From contig OZ244987.1 of the NCBI GenBank assembly GCA_965223105.1, forward strand, positions 7,192,001 through 7,256,000: a stretch of 64,000 bases of DNA. Reading direction: 5' to 3'. The notes under the pieces are model-generated. The model worked only from the letters and a program-made list of their open reading frames with translations, was not told where the DNA came from and searched no databases. Positions 52,675 to 62,400 of this stretch are shown piece after piece (within the stretch, counting starts at the first letter, position 1; each line of letters opens with the position of its first letter). The position numbers and the translations under genes were made by a program. This DNA comes from JABDMH01 sp965223105. Its GTDB lineage: Bacteria; Bacteroidota; Bacteroidia; Chitinophagales; Saprospiraceae.

Positions 52675-54210
52675 ATGATGCCACAAAAAGCTGCGCTAAT
52701 CATATTGGATGGCTGGGGTCTAGGTCCAGATGCCAAGGTCGATGCCATTGCTCAAGCCCATACACCAACCATGGATCAATTGCTTCAAACCTATCCACAC
52801 ACTGTACTGACTACGCATGGTGAGCAAGTGGGTCTCCCTGAGGGTCAAATGGGCAATTCTGAGGTGGGACACCTCAATATTGGAGCAGGTAGGGTGGTCT
52901 ACCAGACTTTAGCTAAGATCAATAAAGCTGTGAAATCGGGAGAACTGATGAAGAATCAAGTGCTTGTCAGGGCCTTGGATCTAGCTAGGAAAGGAGATAG
53001 ATCGGTTCATATTATGGGCTTACTTTCAGATGGGGGAGTCCATTCGCACACTGACCATCTAAAGTGCCTCATTCATGCAGCGGATCAACGTGGCTGTAAG
53101 AATGTCTATGTGCATGCGTTTCTCGATGGCAGAGATACTGATCCACAAAGTGGGAGGGAGTACTTGCGGGATATTTTGCAGTATACCAAAGACACATCAG
53201 CGAAGATTGCATCAGTTATCGGACGTTACTACGCCATGGATAGGGACCAGAGGTGGGACCGAATCAAACTGGCCTATGATCTGCTGGTTCATGGCCAGGG
53301 CCAGGTTACACAGGACTTAGTCCAGGCCCTGCAGAAAAGCTATGAGGAGGGGATAACCGATGAATTTGTCAAACCTATCGTCAAAGATAAAGGCAATGGT
53401 GACCCATTAGCTACCATAAGGGAGGGCGATCTATTGATCTGTTTCAATTTTCGGACTGACCGACCGAGGCAAATCAGCAGGGTATTGACGCAGGAAGATT
53501 TTCCCGCATATAAGATGGAAAAACTGCAGTTGCACTACATCACAATGACTCAATACGACGAGGATTTTAAGCATATAGAAGTTCTGTTTACCCAGGAGAA
53601 TTTGAAAAATACTTTAGGACAGGTGTTATCGAACCAGGGCAAGACACAAGTACGTATCGCAGAGACAGAGAAATATCCTCACGTTACGTTCTTTTTCTCC
53701 GGAGGAGACGAGAAGGAGTTTCGCGGAGAAACGAGAATACTCATTCCCAGTCCCAAAGTTGCCACTTACGATCTACAGCCGCAAATGAGTGCGCCGGAGG
53801 TCACAGATGCCATCATCCAGCGCATAGCGAGTGACGCACCAGATTTTATTTGCCTTAACTATGCCAATGCAGATATGGTAGGGCATACGGGCGACTTCCA
53901 GGCCGCGGTAATAGCGGCGGAAACCGTTGACTCCTGCCTCGGACGATTGCTTGATACCTTGAAGAAGCATAATTATATTGCCGTGGTGATCGCTGACCAT
54001 GGGAATGCAGATTTTATGATCAATGACGATGGGACCCCCAACACAGCTCACACTAAAAATCCCGTACCTTGCGTAGTAGTATCTCCTGAAGGTTATACCC
54101 AAACACCCTTAGGAGAAGGCAAGCTGGGAGACATTGCACCTACGATTTTGACCCTGATGAATTTAGAGATACCAAAGGAAATGACTGGAGAAATCCTGCT
54201 GTGTCCATGA
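52675..54210 (+). CDS. gpmI: 2,3-bisphosphoglycerate-independent phosphoglycerate mutase
   Basis: A 511-residue glycolytic enzyme that interconverts 3- and 2-phosphoglycerate through a phosphoserine. The first metal site is ALIILDGWGLG at residues 6-16 (Asp). The catalytic Ser is in EGQMGNSEVGHLNIGAGR near residue 62. HAFLDGRDTDPQS near 145 and VIGRYYAMDRDQRWDRI near 182 are substrate contacts; NYANADMVGHTG near 398 and IADHGNADFM near 440 hold the second metal site. The length and layout are standard. A double ATG makes the start uncertain by one codon. Its stop overlaps the start of the small lipoprotein gene by 4 bases. Confidence 0.95.
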   Translation: MMPQKAALIILDGWGLGPDAKVDAIAQAHTPTMDQLLQTYPHTVLTTHGEQVGLPEGQMGNSEVGHLNIGAGRVVYQTLAKINKAVKSGELMKNQVLVRALDLARKGDRSVHIMGLLSDGGVHSHTDHLKCLIHAADQRGCKNVYVHAFLDGRDTDPQSGREYLRDILQYTKDTSAKIASVIGRYYAMDRDQRWDRIKLAYDLLVHGQGQVTQDLVQALQKSYEEGITDEFVKPIVKDKGNGDPLATIREGDLLICFNFRTDRPRQISRVLTQEDFPAYKMEKLQLHYITMTQYDEDFKHIEVLFTQENLKNTLGQVLSNQGKTQVRIAETEKYPHVTFFFSGGDEKEFRGETRILIPSPKVATYDLQPQMSAPEVTDAIIQRIASDAPDFICLNYANADMVGHTGDFQAAVIAAETVDSCLGRLLDTLKKHNYIAVVIADHGNADFMINDDGTPNTAHTKNPVPCVVVSPEGYTQTPLGEGKLGDIAPTILTLMNLEIPKEMTGEILLCP

Positions 54211-54761
54211 AGCTCTTTACGGTCATTTTTTGCTTGTTGGCACTAATGAGCGGTTGCCAGCCCGTGACGGGTTTGAACGACCAACCCTTGCATTCGCCAT
54301 TCTTTGACCTGGATAAGTTTGTCCATGAGATGGCAACGGATACTGCCTTAGTGATGGTTAAGAAGTTTGTCGAAATCAATGGTCAGATGGAAGAAAGATC
54401 AATTGATGCATATCCTTACTACAAGGACATTCAGAACTTTGAGCACTACGACATCAATCGGCCTGCTTTATTTGATAAGTACCACGTAGATACCATCGAC
54501 GCTGCAGATGGGAAAGTAGTGATTAATCACGGTGCCACGGATGAAAAACTGAAAGTGCGTCATCTTTCGATAAGGTATACTGCCAGTGGGGAGGTGGACA
54601 GTATTGGTATTCATTCTCATGCCAATAGCTTTTTAGAGGAGATGCATCTTTATCTCCACTGGCTCCCTGCGGTCGGATATGAAATTGTGCGGAAAAGGTC
54701 AATGTGGTTGAAAAATGATTCCACTATTCAGAAAATCACGGTGCAAAAGGTAGAGCCATAG
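54207..54761 (+). CDS. Small lipoprotein of unknown function
   Basis: A 184-residue lipoprotein from the ATG at 54207 (a GTG two codons earlier is possible). The signal FTVIFCLLALMSGC ends in a lipobox with Cys near residue 17. The mature part is rich in acidic and aromatic residues (YPYYKDIQNFEHYDINRPALFDKYHVDTID). It ends with YLHWLPAVGYEIVRKRSMWL. The strand pattern resembles neither a known enzyme nor a T9SS tail. It is translationally coupled to gpmI, but no functional link follows from that. The gene seems real; the function is not assigned. Confidence 0.7.
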   Translation: MKLFTVIFCLLALMSGCQPVTGLNDQPLHSPFFDLDKFVHEMATDTALVMVKKFVEINGQMEERSIDAYPYYKDIQNFEHYDINRPALFDKYHVDTIDAADGKVVINHGATDEKLKVRHLSIRYTASGEVDSIGIHSHANSFLEEMHLYLHWLPAVGYEIVRKRSMWLKNDSTIQKITVQKVEP

Positions 54762-54809
54762 TCTACCTTGGGCGCAAATTCATGTTGGAATGGATCGATG
54801 GAATTACGA

Positions 54810-55742
54810 TCATTCTGTCTCCGCCATTTTACTTCTTCTCTGTCCAAAGCTAAATCCGACGCTCAATTCATGAATACCACTGTGATAGGCCTGAGACTGC
54901 TGGAATGAAGTTGTATAGCTGTAGAATAAATCGAAATTCGTGAGTTCCGTACCCAACAGGATGGCGAATCGATTGCCTCCACCCAAAGTATAGGATAGTC
55001 CTCCAACCAATTGATCTTCAAAGAAATGCACCTTTCCGTTGAAGTCCACTTGAAATGGTGAGTGCCTTAAATTCTTCACCATAATAGAGGGTTCTACATA
55101 AAAATTATTGTCTTCTACAGCCCATTTATACCCGATGTAGGCCAGAAAATATTCCAGGAAACCACTGGTGGGATCTGGATTGTCAAGTTGGGGTTCTTTG
55201 TTCACCCTAGCCCTAATCAAATTCGGTGAAGCCAGGCCAAAATAGAATTCTTCGTACTTGGCATGTACGCCTAAGGCTGCATCAAACAGTTTAAGCCCAT
55301 CAGCAGCATCAGCCAGGGCAGGGTCTTGCCGATTGATGTTTTCCTCCAGCAATGCCGAGGCCTTTAGTCTAACTTGTTCAAAAGTGGTGGACAGTCCCAG
55401 GGAAAGATCAAAGTCACTCAATAGAAACTTAAAAGCATAGGAAAGGGTCGTGCGGTTACGGGTCAGGGATGCTGCATTATCACTGCTGAGCATGGCTCCC
55501 AGTCCAATTTGTTCGCTAACCGGGCCATTATAACTTGCCGTGACCGTGTTGGGTGCTCCAGGAAAGTTGGACCAGTGATTATTGTAGTTAAAAAGGAGAT
55601 GATGCTCGTCTTCAAATCCTGTGTATCCCGGATTAACCAGTATTGGGCTAAGTAGGTAGTGGCGGAAATAACCTTCTTCCTGTGTCCAAGCTGTGATCGT
55701 CACAAATAAGAAAGAGGATAGGATAAGTATAAGTCGTTTCAT
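54810..55742 (-). CDS. PorP/SprF-family T9SS outer-membrane protein
   Basis: A 310-residue beta-barrel of the PorP/SprF family. A signal peptide covers about residues 1-20 (LILILSSFLFVTITAWTQ). Next comes the family's opening YFRHYLLSPILVNPGYTGFED near 25-45 and YNNHWSNFPGAPNTVTASYNGP near 52-73. FLLSDFDLSLGLSTTFEQV near 110 and the closing GIHELSVGFSFGQRR complete it. SprF-type proteins help T9SS export a neighbouring partner or anchor it on the surface. The large type B cargo gene lies directly upstream, 44 bases away in the same direction, the classic SprF-partner arrangement. Nothing unusual is seen. Confidence 0.9.
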   Translation of the reverse strand: MKRLILILSSFLFVTITAWTQEEGYFRHYLLSPILVNPGYTGFEDEHHLLFNYNNHWSNFPGAPNTVTASYNGPVSEQIGLGAMLSSDNAASLTRNRTTLSYAFKFLLSDFDLSLGLSTTFEQVRLKASALLEENINRQDPALADAADGLKLFDAALGVHAKYEEFYFGLASPNLIRARVNKEPQLDNPDPTSGFLEYFLAYIGYKWAVEDNNFYVEPSIMVKNLRHSPFQVDFNGKVHFFEDQLVGGLSYTLGGGNRFAILLGTELTNFDLFYSYTTSFQQSQAYHSGIHELSVGFSFGQRRSKMAETE

Positions 55743-55786
55743 TGGGAATCTTTTCTAGCTCCAAAATATTCGGAATCTTTTCCGAT

Positions 55787-58375
55787 TTAATTGAGATCGC
55801 GTAAGAGGGTTACATGACCAATTTCCTGCCTCAGTTCGCCATTGTCCCGAACTCGTAGTACCCAGTAATATGGGCCATCCGGCAATTCGCTTCCATCGCG
55901 ATCCAATCCAAACCAGTCGTTGTTGTAATTCGTGGCCTCAAAAACCAACTCACCTTGACGGTTATAGATTTCTAGTTCATTCTCTGTACCTGGTACGCAT
56001 GCTATGTCAAAAAAATCATTCATCTGGTCGTCATTGGGAGTAATCACAGATTTGCCCGTGAAGCATTCGATATCGGTCGTGCCCACTTCTCCCTGTCCTG
56101 ATGCCGAGCAACCATTGGCATCCGTGACGACCACTGTATATATACCTACATCAAGGTTGATGATCAAACGAGTGGTAGAAGGAGGATTTTGATCATTCCA
56201 GCGATAAGTGTAGTCTGGGGTACCCCCGGAAACTACCGCTTGAGCTGTACCTTCGACACCATTCGGCGATGGCGTTGTAGTGACGTTTACCCGCAACACC
56301 TCAGGTTCGTTTAAAGCAATTGAGGCTTCCTGTGTATCTCCTGCTCCATCGGTTACTGTTACTGAGTATTCACCGGCAGCAAGACCAGAACGTGCTGCGT
56401 TGGTATTTCCATCATTCCACTGGAAAGTGTAGGGTCCGGTGCCTCCCCGCGCCACCGCGGTCACTGCACCATCTTGTTCTCCATTACAGGATACCCCTGA
56501 ACCATTGAAATCTTCAGCGGAAATCTCCAAGGTAAGCTCACCAGCACCCACTCCAAAAGCACTGTCAATTTCACAACCATTACTTTCGGTAATGGTGATG
56601 GTATAAGTTCCGTCTTCCAGACCTGCAATATCCCGTGTTGTGGCTCCATTACTCCAGGCGAAGGTAAGCGGAGTGGCTCCTCCAGTAAGGGTAAGAGCGA
56701 TCGAGCCATTGGCACCATCGGTGGGATCTACAATCTCCACATTTGTAATCTGTACCCCATTGGGCTCACTGACGACCACCTCTTTACTCTCTGTCGTTCC
56801 ACCGGCGTCGGTCACATTTACTATGTAGGTGCCCGCAGCAATGTTACTTAGATCCTCGCCGCTACCTACGACATTTCCACCTTGGGTCCATTCAAAAGTA
56901 TAGGGAGCCGATCCAAAATTCACACTAATGTTTATTGATCCGTCTGCTTCACCCTGACAAGTAGGGGTGGAAATAGCACAGGTAATATTATCGTTTCCCC
57001 CACCTCCGACATTAATCTCTCCGTCACATTGATTGAAAGTGATTTCTCCATTGACATCACTGACCTCCCGGGTAGTCAACGCATCGGAAAAGCTCACGGT
57101 GGTATTTTGTCCCAGTGATCCGATCACGTCAAAACAAATATCGAAGATGTCAACTCCATCCGCCAGGGTGACACCCTCGGTGGTGTTGTCGATCCATACA
57201 AAAGATAACATGCCATTGGCTCCCTGATCAAGATTGAAGTTGCCTTCGGCCAATCCGGCTAAGTTTAGATTAGCAATGCGAGGATTGCTTAAGATATTGG
57301 GATCCCACTCTACGCTACTGGCTATGGTCAGGATGTCGGTAAAATCCTTCACGCTGATACCTACACATACTTCAGTACTTGGATCTGGACCTGATGACTC
57401 GGCAACGAGTGCAAAACCCTCGGCATTACAGTCAGAGCCCCCACCTCCACCGGCTACGGCTACAGTTCCGTCTTTCTTGGTAAAGTTGACCCTCATATCA
57501 TCGCCGTCTACGATCTCAATAGCTAGGGGCGTATTGGTAAATTGCACAGAACGGCTGCCGGAAGTACCGATGATGTCAAAACAAATTTGGAAAATTCGGG
57601 TGTCGTCAGCGAGTGTAATCCCCTCGCTGGAAGGTTCTAACCATTGCAGCACTGCTTGTCCCGAGGCTACATTGTCGAGGTTAAAAGAACCCTCATTGAG
57701 CCCATTGAGATTAAAGGCGCCGACACTGGTGTAAGAGAGAAAATCTGCATCCCAGTTGAGACTGAATTGCATCCCAGCGATATCGGTAAAGCCCCGAACA
57801 CTAATTTCTACACAGACGTTTTCACCCATTGCACCTTCTTCATCAGAACCGATCAAACGCAAACTACCTCCACCACCTCCATTGCCGCTGACGGTAAACA
57901 GGCCACCTTCACTAACCAAACCGATGTCCTCCTCAGCACTATTGATGACCTCGGTTTTGCGAGGCTCATCTGAGGTTGTTACTGTTGTAGATGATCCTGA
58001 GCCCCCAACGATGTCAAAATCAAGGGTAAAAATGATGGTGCCATCCGGTACACTATTGGGCTCTGCACCCATATCAAACCAACTGACAACCATTTGCCCC
58101 TGGTCGGTAAATTTTGGATCAAGATTGAAGGAGGCAGCATCAAAATCTCGAATTGTATTGGTGATGTTGGTTAAGGCACTGAATTGAAGCACTGTCGGAT
58201 CCCAGTTTATCGAAAACTGCATGCCAACAATATCAGTGAAGTCCTTTACTTTCACATTAACACTCACGATACCTCCGGGATCTCCCGAAGTCTCATCAAA
58301 GGTGAATGTCGGTTGGGCCACAATCAAAGCCGATGTACAGACTGCGGCAAGGACCAGTGAATAAAGTTTCTTCAT
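55787..58375 (-). CDS. Cohesin-domain, SprB-repeat protein with T9SS type B tail
   Basis: An 862-residue exported surface protein. A signal peptide covers residues 1-20 (YSLVLAAVCTSALIVAQ). Three cohesin-like domains follow (about 21-165, 175-310 and 320-455), each opening VxxFTDIxxMxxSxxWD (for example VKDFTDIVGMQFSINWDP) and separated by glycine linkers. Residues of about 465-775 are four SprB-like repeats (GTYIVNVTDAGG, GTYTITITESNGC, GEYSVTVTDGAG, GIYTVVVTDANGC). The last 85 residues are a type B gliding-associated C-terminal domain (VITPNDDQMNDFF). Cohesins bind dockerins in cellulosomes, but no dockerin is visible here, so the partner is unknown. Its 3' neighbour is a SprF-type protein, which suggests export and anchoring by that protein. 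Confidence 0.88.
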   Translation of the reverse strand: MKKLYSLVLAAVCTSALIVAQPTFTFDETSGDPGGIVSVNVKVKDFTDIVGMQFSINWDPTVLQFSALTNITNTIRDFDAASFNLDPKFTDQGQMVVSWFDMGAEPNSVPDGTIIFTLDFDIVGGSGSSTTVTTSDEPRKTEVINSAEEDIGLVSEGGLFTVSGNGGGGGSLRLIGSDEEGAMGENVCVEISVRGFTDIAGMQFSLNWDADFLSYTSVGAFNLNGLNEGSFNLDNVASGQAVLQWLEPSSEGITLADDTRIFQICFDIIGTSGSRSVQFTNTPLAIEIVDGDDMRVNFTKKDGTVAVAGGGGGSDCNAEGFALVAESSGPDPSTEVCVGISVKDFTDILTIASSVEWDPNILSNPRIANLNLAGLAEGNFNLDQGANGMLSFVWIDNTTEGVTLADGVDIFDICFDVIGSLGQNTTVSFSDALTTREVSDVNGEITFNQCDGEINVGGGGNDNITCAISTPTCQGEADGSINISVNFGSAPYTFEWTQGGNVVGSGEDLSNIAAGTYIVNVTDAGGTTESKEVVVSEPNGVQITNVEIVDPTDGANGSIALTLTGGATPLTFAWSNGATTRDIAGLEDGTYTITITESNGCEIDSAFGVGAGELTLEISAEDFNGSGVSCNGEQDGAVTAVARGGTGPYTFQWNDGNTNAARSGLAAGEYSVTVTDGAGDTQEASIALNEPEVLRVNVTTTPSPNGVEGTAQAVVSGGTPDYTYRWNDQNPPSTTRLIINLDVGIYTVVVTDANGCSASGQGEVGTTDIECFTGKSVITPNDDQMNDFFDIACVPGTENELEIYNRQGELVFEATNYNNDWFGLDRDGSELPDGPYYWVLRVRDNGELRQEIGHVTLLRDLN

Positions 58376-58437
58376 AGCATATGATTTAGGGCCAGTTGCC
58401 CAGGCTTATCAACGTTTAAATATTTCTTTATCGACAA

Positions 58438-59112
58438 TCACTGAATACTCAAATTTTGGGCGGCTTTCACCAGACTTACCGTATTACTGACGCCCAGTTT
58501 CCGCATGATGTTTTTACGATGTACACTCACCGTCTGATCGCTAATAAAAAGTTTCTGAGCAATCTCCTTGTTGCTGAAAGCTTGAGTGATCAGGTGTAAA
58601 ATCTCATGCTCACGTTTCGTGAGATGATGTTTAACTGAAAAGTGATCCATATAGCCTTTGCTATGGATCCCGTTCCTTCGCAGCTCCCGGTAGCCCCGTT
58701 GTTTTGCTGTCACCTGAACGCCTTTACCCATGAATGTATTATCCGACATTACAGTTTCAATGGCCTCTTCCAGTTCATCCAAAGGGGATCCCTTGAGCAA
58801 GTATCCATCGGTGCCATTAATAAACGCTCGCCTCACAAATTTGGCATCGTCATATCCGGATATCACCAAGATTTTGGTCTCTGGCGACAGATCTTTGATG
58901 GGCTCAATGAGGTCCAGGCCGTTCTTTTTACCCAGATTGAGATCCAGAAAAACCAGCTCAACCTTTTGCTTGGTCAACACCCGATAGATATCTTCTCCGT
59001 CCTTTGAAATGCACACAATCTTAATCCGCACATTGTCAGATGCTTGCAGCAAAGCTTCTAGCCCTTCCGCAAACAAGAGATGATCATCAATGATCATAGC
59101 TTTCAACTGCAT
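58438..59112 (-). CDS. LuxR-type response regulator (NarL family), orphan
   Basis: A 224-residue two-component regulator. The receiver domain occupies residues 1-125: MIIDDHLLFAEG (acidic pair), VELVFLDLNLGKKNGLDLI (phospho-Asp near residue 57), ILVISGYDD and GYLLKGSPLDEL (Lys in switch). A LuxR-type helix-turn-helix lies at about 155-224 (LTKREHEILHLI, FSNKEIAQKLFISDQTVSVHRKNI). No histidine kinase is adjacent, so the sensor is encoded elsewhere. It lies upstream of, and in the same direction as, the cohesin and SprF genes with 62 bases between, so it may regulate them. Its own promoter region is in the gap at 59113-59450. Confidence 0.9.
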   Translation of the reverse strand: MQLKAMIIDDHLLFAEGLEALLQASDNVRIKIVCISKDGEDIYRVLTKQKVELVFLDLNLGKKNGLDLIEPIKDLSPETKILVISGYDDAKFVRRAFINGTDGYLLKGSPLDELEEAIETVMSDNTFMGKGVQVTAKQRGYRELRRNGIHSKGYMDHFSVKHHLTKREHEILHLITQAFSNKEIAQKLFISDQTVSVHRKNIMRKLGVSNTVSLVKAAQNLSIQ

Positions 59113-59450
59113 AGGTACGATTTAGGTCTGATATCAAAAAAGTTTTAGTTAATACATTAAAACTTACAGCAATTTGAATGCCATATTTGTGATCTATAGT
59201 GACTATCCCTAATATTTAACACAATATCAGTCACTTGGAAGGAGTCCAAAACAATCGATCATCGCATCTGCTGCTCATCTGAATACATGACTGACAGATC
59301 CGGGGATTACTTTCGATGCGTAGACGAGCAATTCCAATATCCCGCATGCACGAGATATGATTTGTCAGCAAACATTTGCATGGTGGGAAATCAGATCGCC
59401 TAGTACCCCACATTAACGAATTTGATCGTTCTTTGATCGATATCTCTTTA
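59113..59450. other. Intergenic region between divergent genes
   Basis: This 338-base gap holds the promoters of the response regulator (minus) and the 59451 gene (plus). I see no exact TAnnTTTG box in the useful places, no hairpin with a T-run and no convincing small gene. An in-frame extension of the 59451 gene to 59376 adds only 25 residues before the signal peptide. Confidence 0.5.
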
Positions 59451-62400
59451 ATGAAGGTTCGATCGAGCACATATCGACTACTGGCTCCCTTTCTTTGGTT
59501 GATCTTTCAGGGTTTGACTGTATCGGCGCAGTATGACACCTTAGATAACCGGCGCACAGCGATTGTTCATAATCGGTCAGATACTTTTATCCTCAGCAGT
59601 ACCTTGGTTGTGCCCCAAAGTTTACAAATCCAGACTTTATCAGGGCACCCGCTACCTCCCAGTCAATTTAGAATTCAGGGTCGTTCCTTTATCTGGAATA
59701 AAGATGCCCCTTTGCGCATTTCCGAAGACTCTCTGGCTTTCCGGCTTAAATTTCGAGTTCTCCCTTATGACCTCAGTAAATGGAATTCGCGATTTGATTC
59801 CACTTTGTATCGAGATGGCTCGATGCGAGTCATGAAGCCTCTTAAAATGAATCCCATTCCCAGTCCAGGACCCTTCATATCTGAGAGGGGGATTCAATAT
59901 GAAGGCACTTTTTCCCGAGGTCTTTCGCTGGGGAACCGGCAAGACCTGGTCTTAAATTCCAATTTCGACCTGCGAATGGCTGGAGAACTGGGAGATGGAA
60001 TTCAAGTGCTGGCTGCTCTTTCTGACAATAGTATTCCATTGCAGCCGGAAGGGAATACCCAGCAATTGCAGGAGTTTGATAAGATTTTCATTCAATTGTC
60101 AAAGGGTGCCAATACACTGACCGGTGGCGATTTTAATCTGGTACGACCAGAGGGCCATTTCATCAACTATTTTAAGAGAAATCAAGGAGTCAAGGCAGAA
60201 AACAGCACCGCTCTGGGTAAAGGTAGAACGTTGACAACACAGGTAAGTGCTGGTGGAACCAGGGGAAAATTTGCTCGGATCAATGTGGCCACGCAGGAAG
60301 GAAATCAAGGTCCGTATCGGTTACGTGGAGTCGAAGGTGAGCGCTTCATCATCATCTTAGCCGGATCGGAGCGGATCTATCTGGATGGGATCCTATTGGT
60401 GAGAGGTCAACAGCAAGACTACGTCATTGACTATAATGCAGGAGAACTCACATTCACCCCCAATCGAATCATCACTAAAGATTCGAGAATCATTGCAGAA
60501 TACGAATATTCCGACCAGAATTATAACCGATCCATTCTGACTTTTGGAAGCATTTACGAGACCCCAAAGACTACGTTGAGATTCAATGCCTACAGTGAGC
60601 AAGATGGCAAGTTAAGCAGTGGACTAATTGACCTGACCCCTGAAGATAAGCGCACCCTTGCCAGCTTAGGCGACAGTACCCGTTCCGCCTCGTCCCCTTC
60701 CATTCGCATTCGGCCCGAGGGTTTTGATCCCAACATTGTGATGTACAAGCTGATAGACACCTTAGGATTTCAAGGAGTATTGGTCAGAAGTGTGAATCCC
60801 GACAGTGCCCGCTACACGGCTAAGTTTTCTCCTGTAGGTCCGGGTCAGGGCAATTACGTGAGGATTAACGAAGAAGCCAATGGGGTAGTTTATGCTTGGA
60901 TTGCACCCGATAGTCTAACGGGAATACCAAGAGGTACCCATGAACCGATCAATCAACTTGTTGCCCCACAACAGCAGCAGATGTTTTCAGGAGGGTTCTC
61001 GCATCAGATCGGCTCCCAGGGCCTTATAGAGACGGAGGTAAGTATGAGTAGATTTGATCAAAATCGATTTTCGCAGCTAGATGCAGGAGATGATTACGGA
61101 TACGCCATTCATTCTCGATACCAGAATACACATGATTTATCAAAGGACTCGACCAGAGGAGGGATCCAATTGACGACACTTCTTCAGCATGAGTACCTCA
61201 CCAAATCCTTCAAGGTTTTGAAACCTTACCGGACTGCTGAATTTGTGCGGGATTGGACGGTGTCGCAACTAGATCCCGGCAGTGAACACCTTGGCACTGG
61301 ACGCATCAGTCTGCTTCGACCGCAGGTTTTTGAGATAACTTATGAATATGGAGGCTTTTTTCGAGACGACATCTATCAAGGAAATCGACACCATTCCCTG
61401 GCTTCCTGGAGACACGGTGGTTTTATGGTACGAGGAGTTTGGAATACGTTGAATGCCAACCTGCAGGAATCGACCTCAAATTTCCGGCGGCCCCGGTTTG
61501 AAATGGCTCAGAGTTTCGGAAAAGATCGCCAATGGACTTTTGGATTCTATTTCGAAGAGGAGCGAAATGCCCGCAAAGATGCATTTCAAGATACCTTATT
61601 GGCGGCTAGCTTCTACTACGATCTGGGCAGGTTGTACCTCCGGAAAAGTGCAGGTGAAAATCTAAACCTTGAATTGTCTTATCAAAAGCGTTTTGACTAT
61701 ACTCCCGACTCGGATGCTTTCTCGAGATCCAGTCAAGCAGATGATGTTTCACTCCGAGCGAAGTGGATTGAAGGAGATCGGTCTACCCTGGATGCGACTT
61801 TCACCATTCGAGAACTTGAGATCGACGTACCGGTACCGGGAGCTACCGAGGGTGGACTCAACTATGTGGGACGGATTAATCATCAATTGAATTTGGGAAA
61901 GGGAGCTCTTCGTACAACGACCACCTACGAAGTGAGTTCAGGCCAAGAACCACGACGTACATTTCAGTACCTGAAAGTGGATGCAGGCCAAGGAATCTAC
62001 ACCTGGATTGACCTTAATGAAGATGGAATTCAGCAAATCAATGAATTTGAGATTTCACCCTTTCCAGAACAAGCTGAATTCATAAGAATTACCGTGTTAA
62101 CCAACGATTTTATCGCCACCAACAATGTTTTACTAAACCAGAGCTATTCCATCGATCCACGACGAGCGCTGCAAAACAAGAAAAACTGGCTGGCCAAGTT
62201 TTCAGATCAGGGTTCGATACGGATCGACCGAAAGAATTTGGAATCGGCCTCTGTTTCCCTTTGGAATCCCTTTACATTCAAGATTGCTGATACTTCCCTG
62301 GTTTCCATTAGTTCCCAGATTCGAAATGTGTTCTATTTCAATCGTAACAATCCCACCTACGACGTGCAGTATGAATGGAATGATATTCGAAATCGCTTTG

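Noticed and set aside
57234..57734. 166-codon plus-strand frame in the cohesin-protein gene
   Set aside because: Antisense to clear cohesin repeats; Ser/Pro/Thr-rich as expected from the shadow of Gly/Asp/Val-rich coding sequence.
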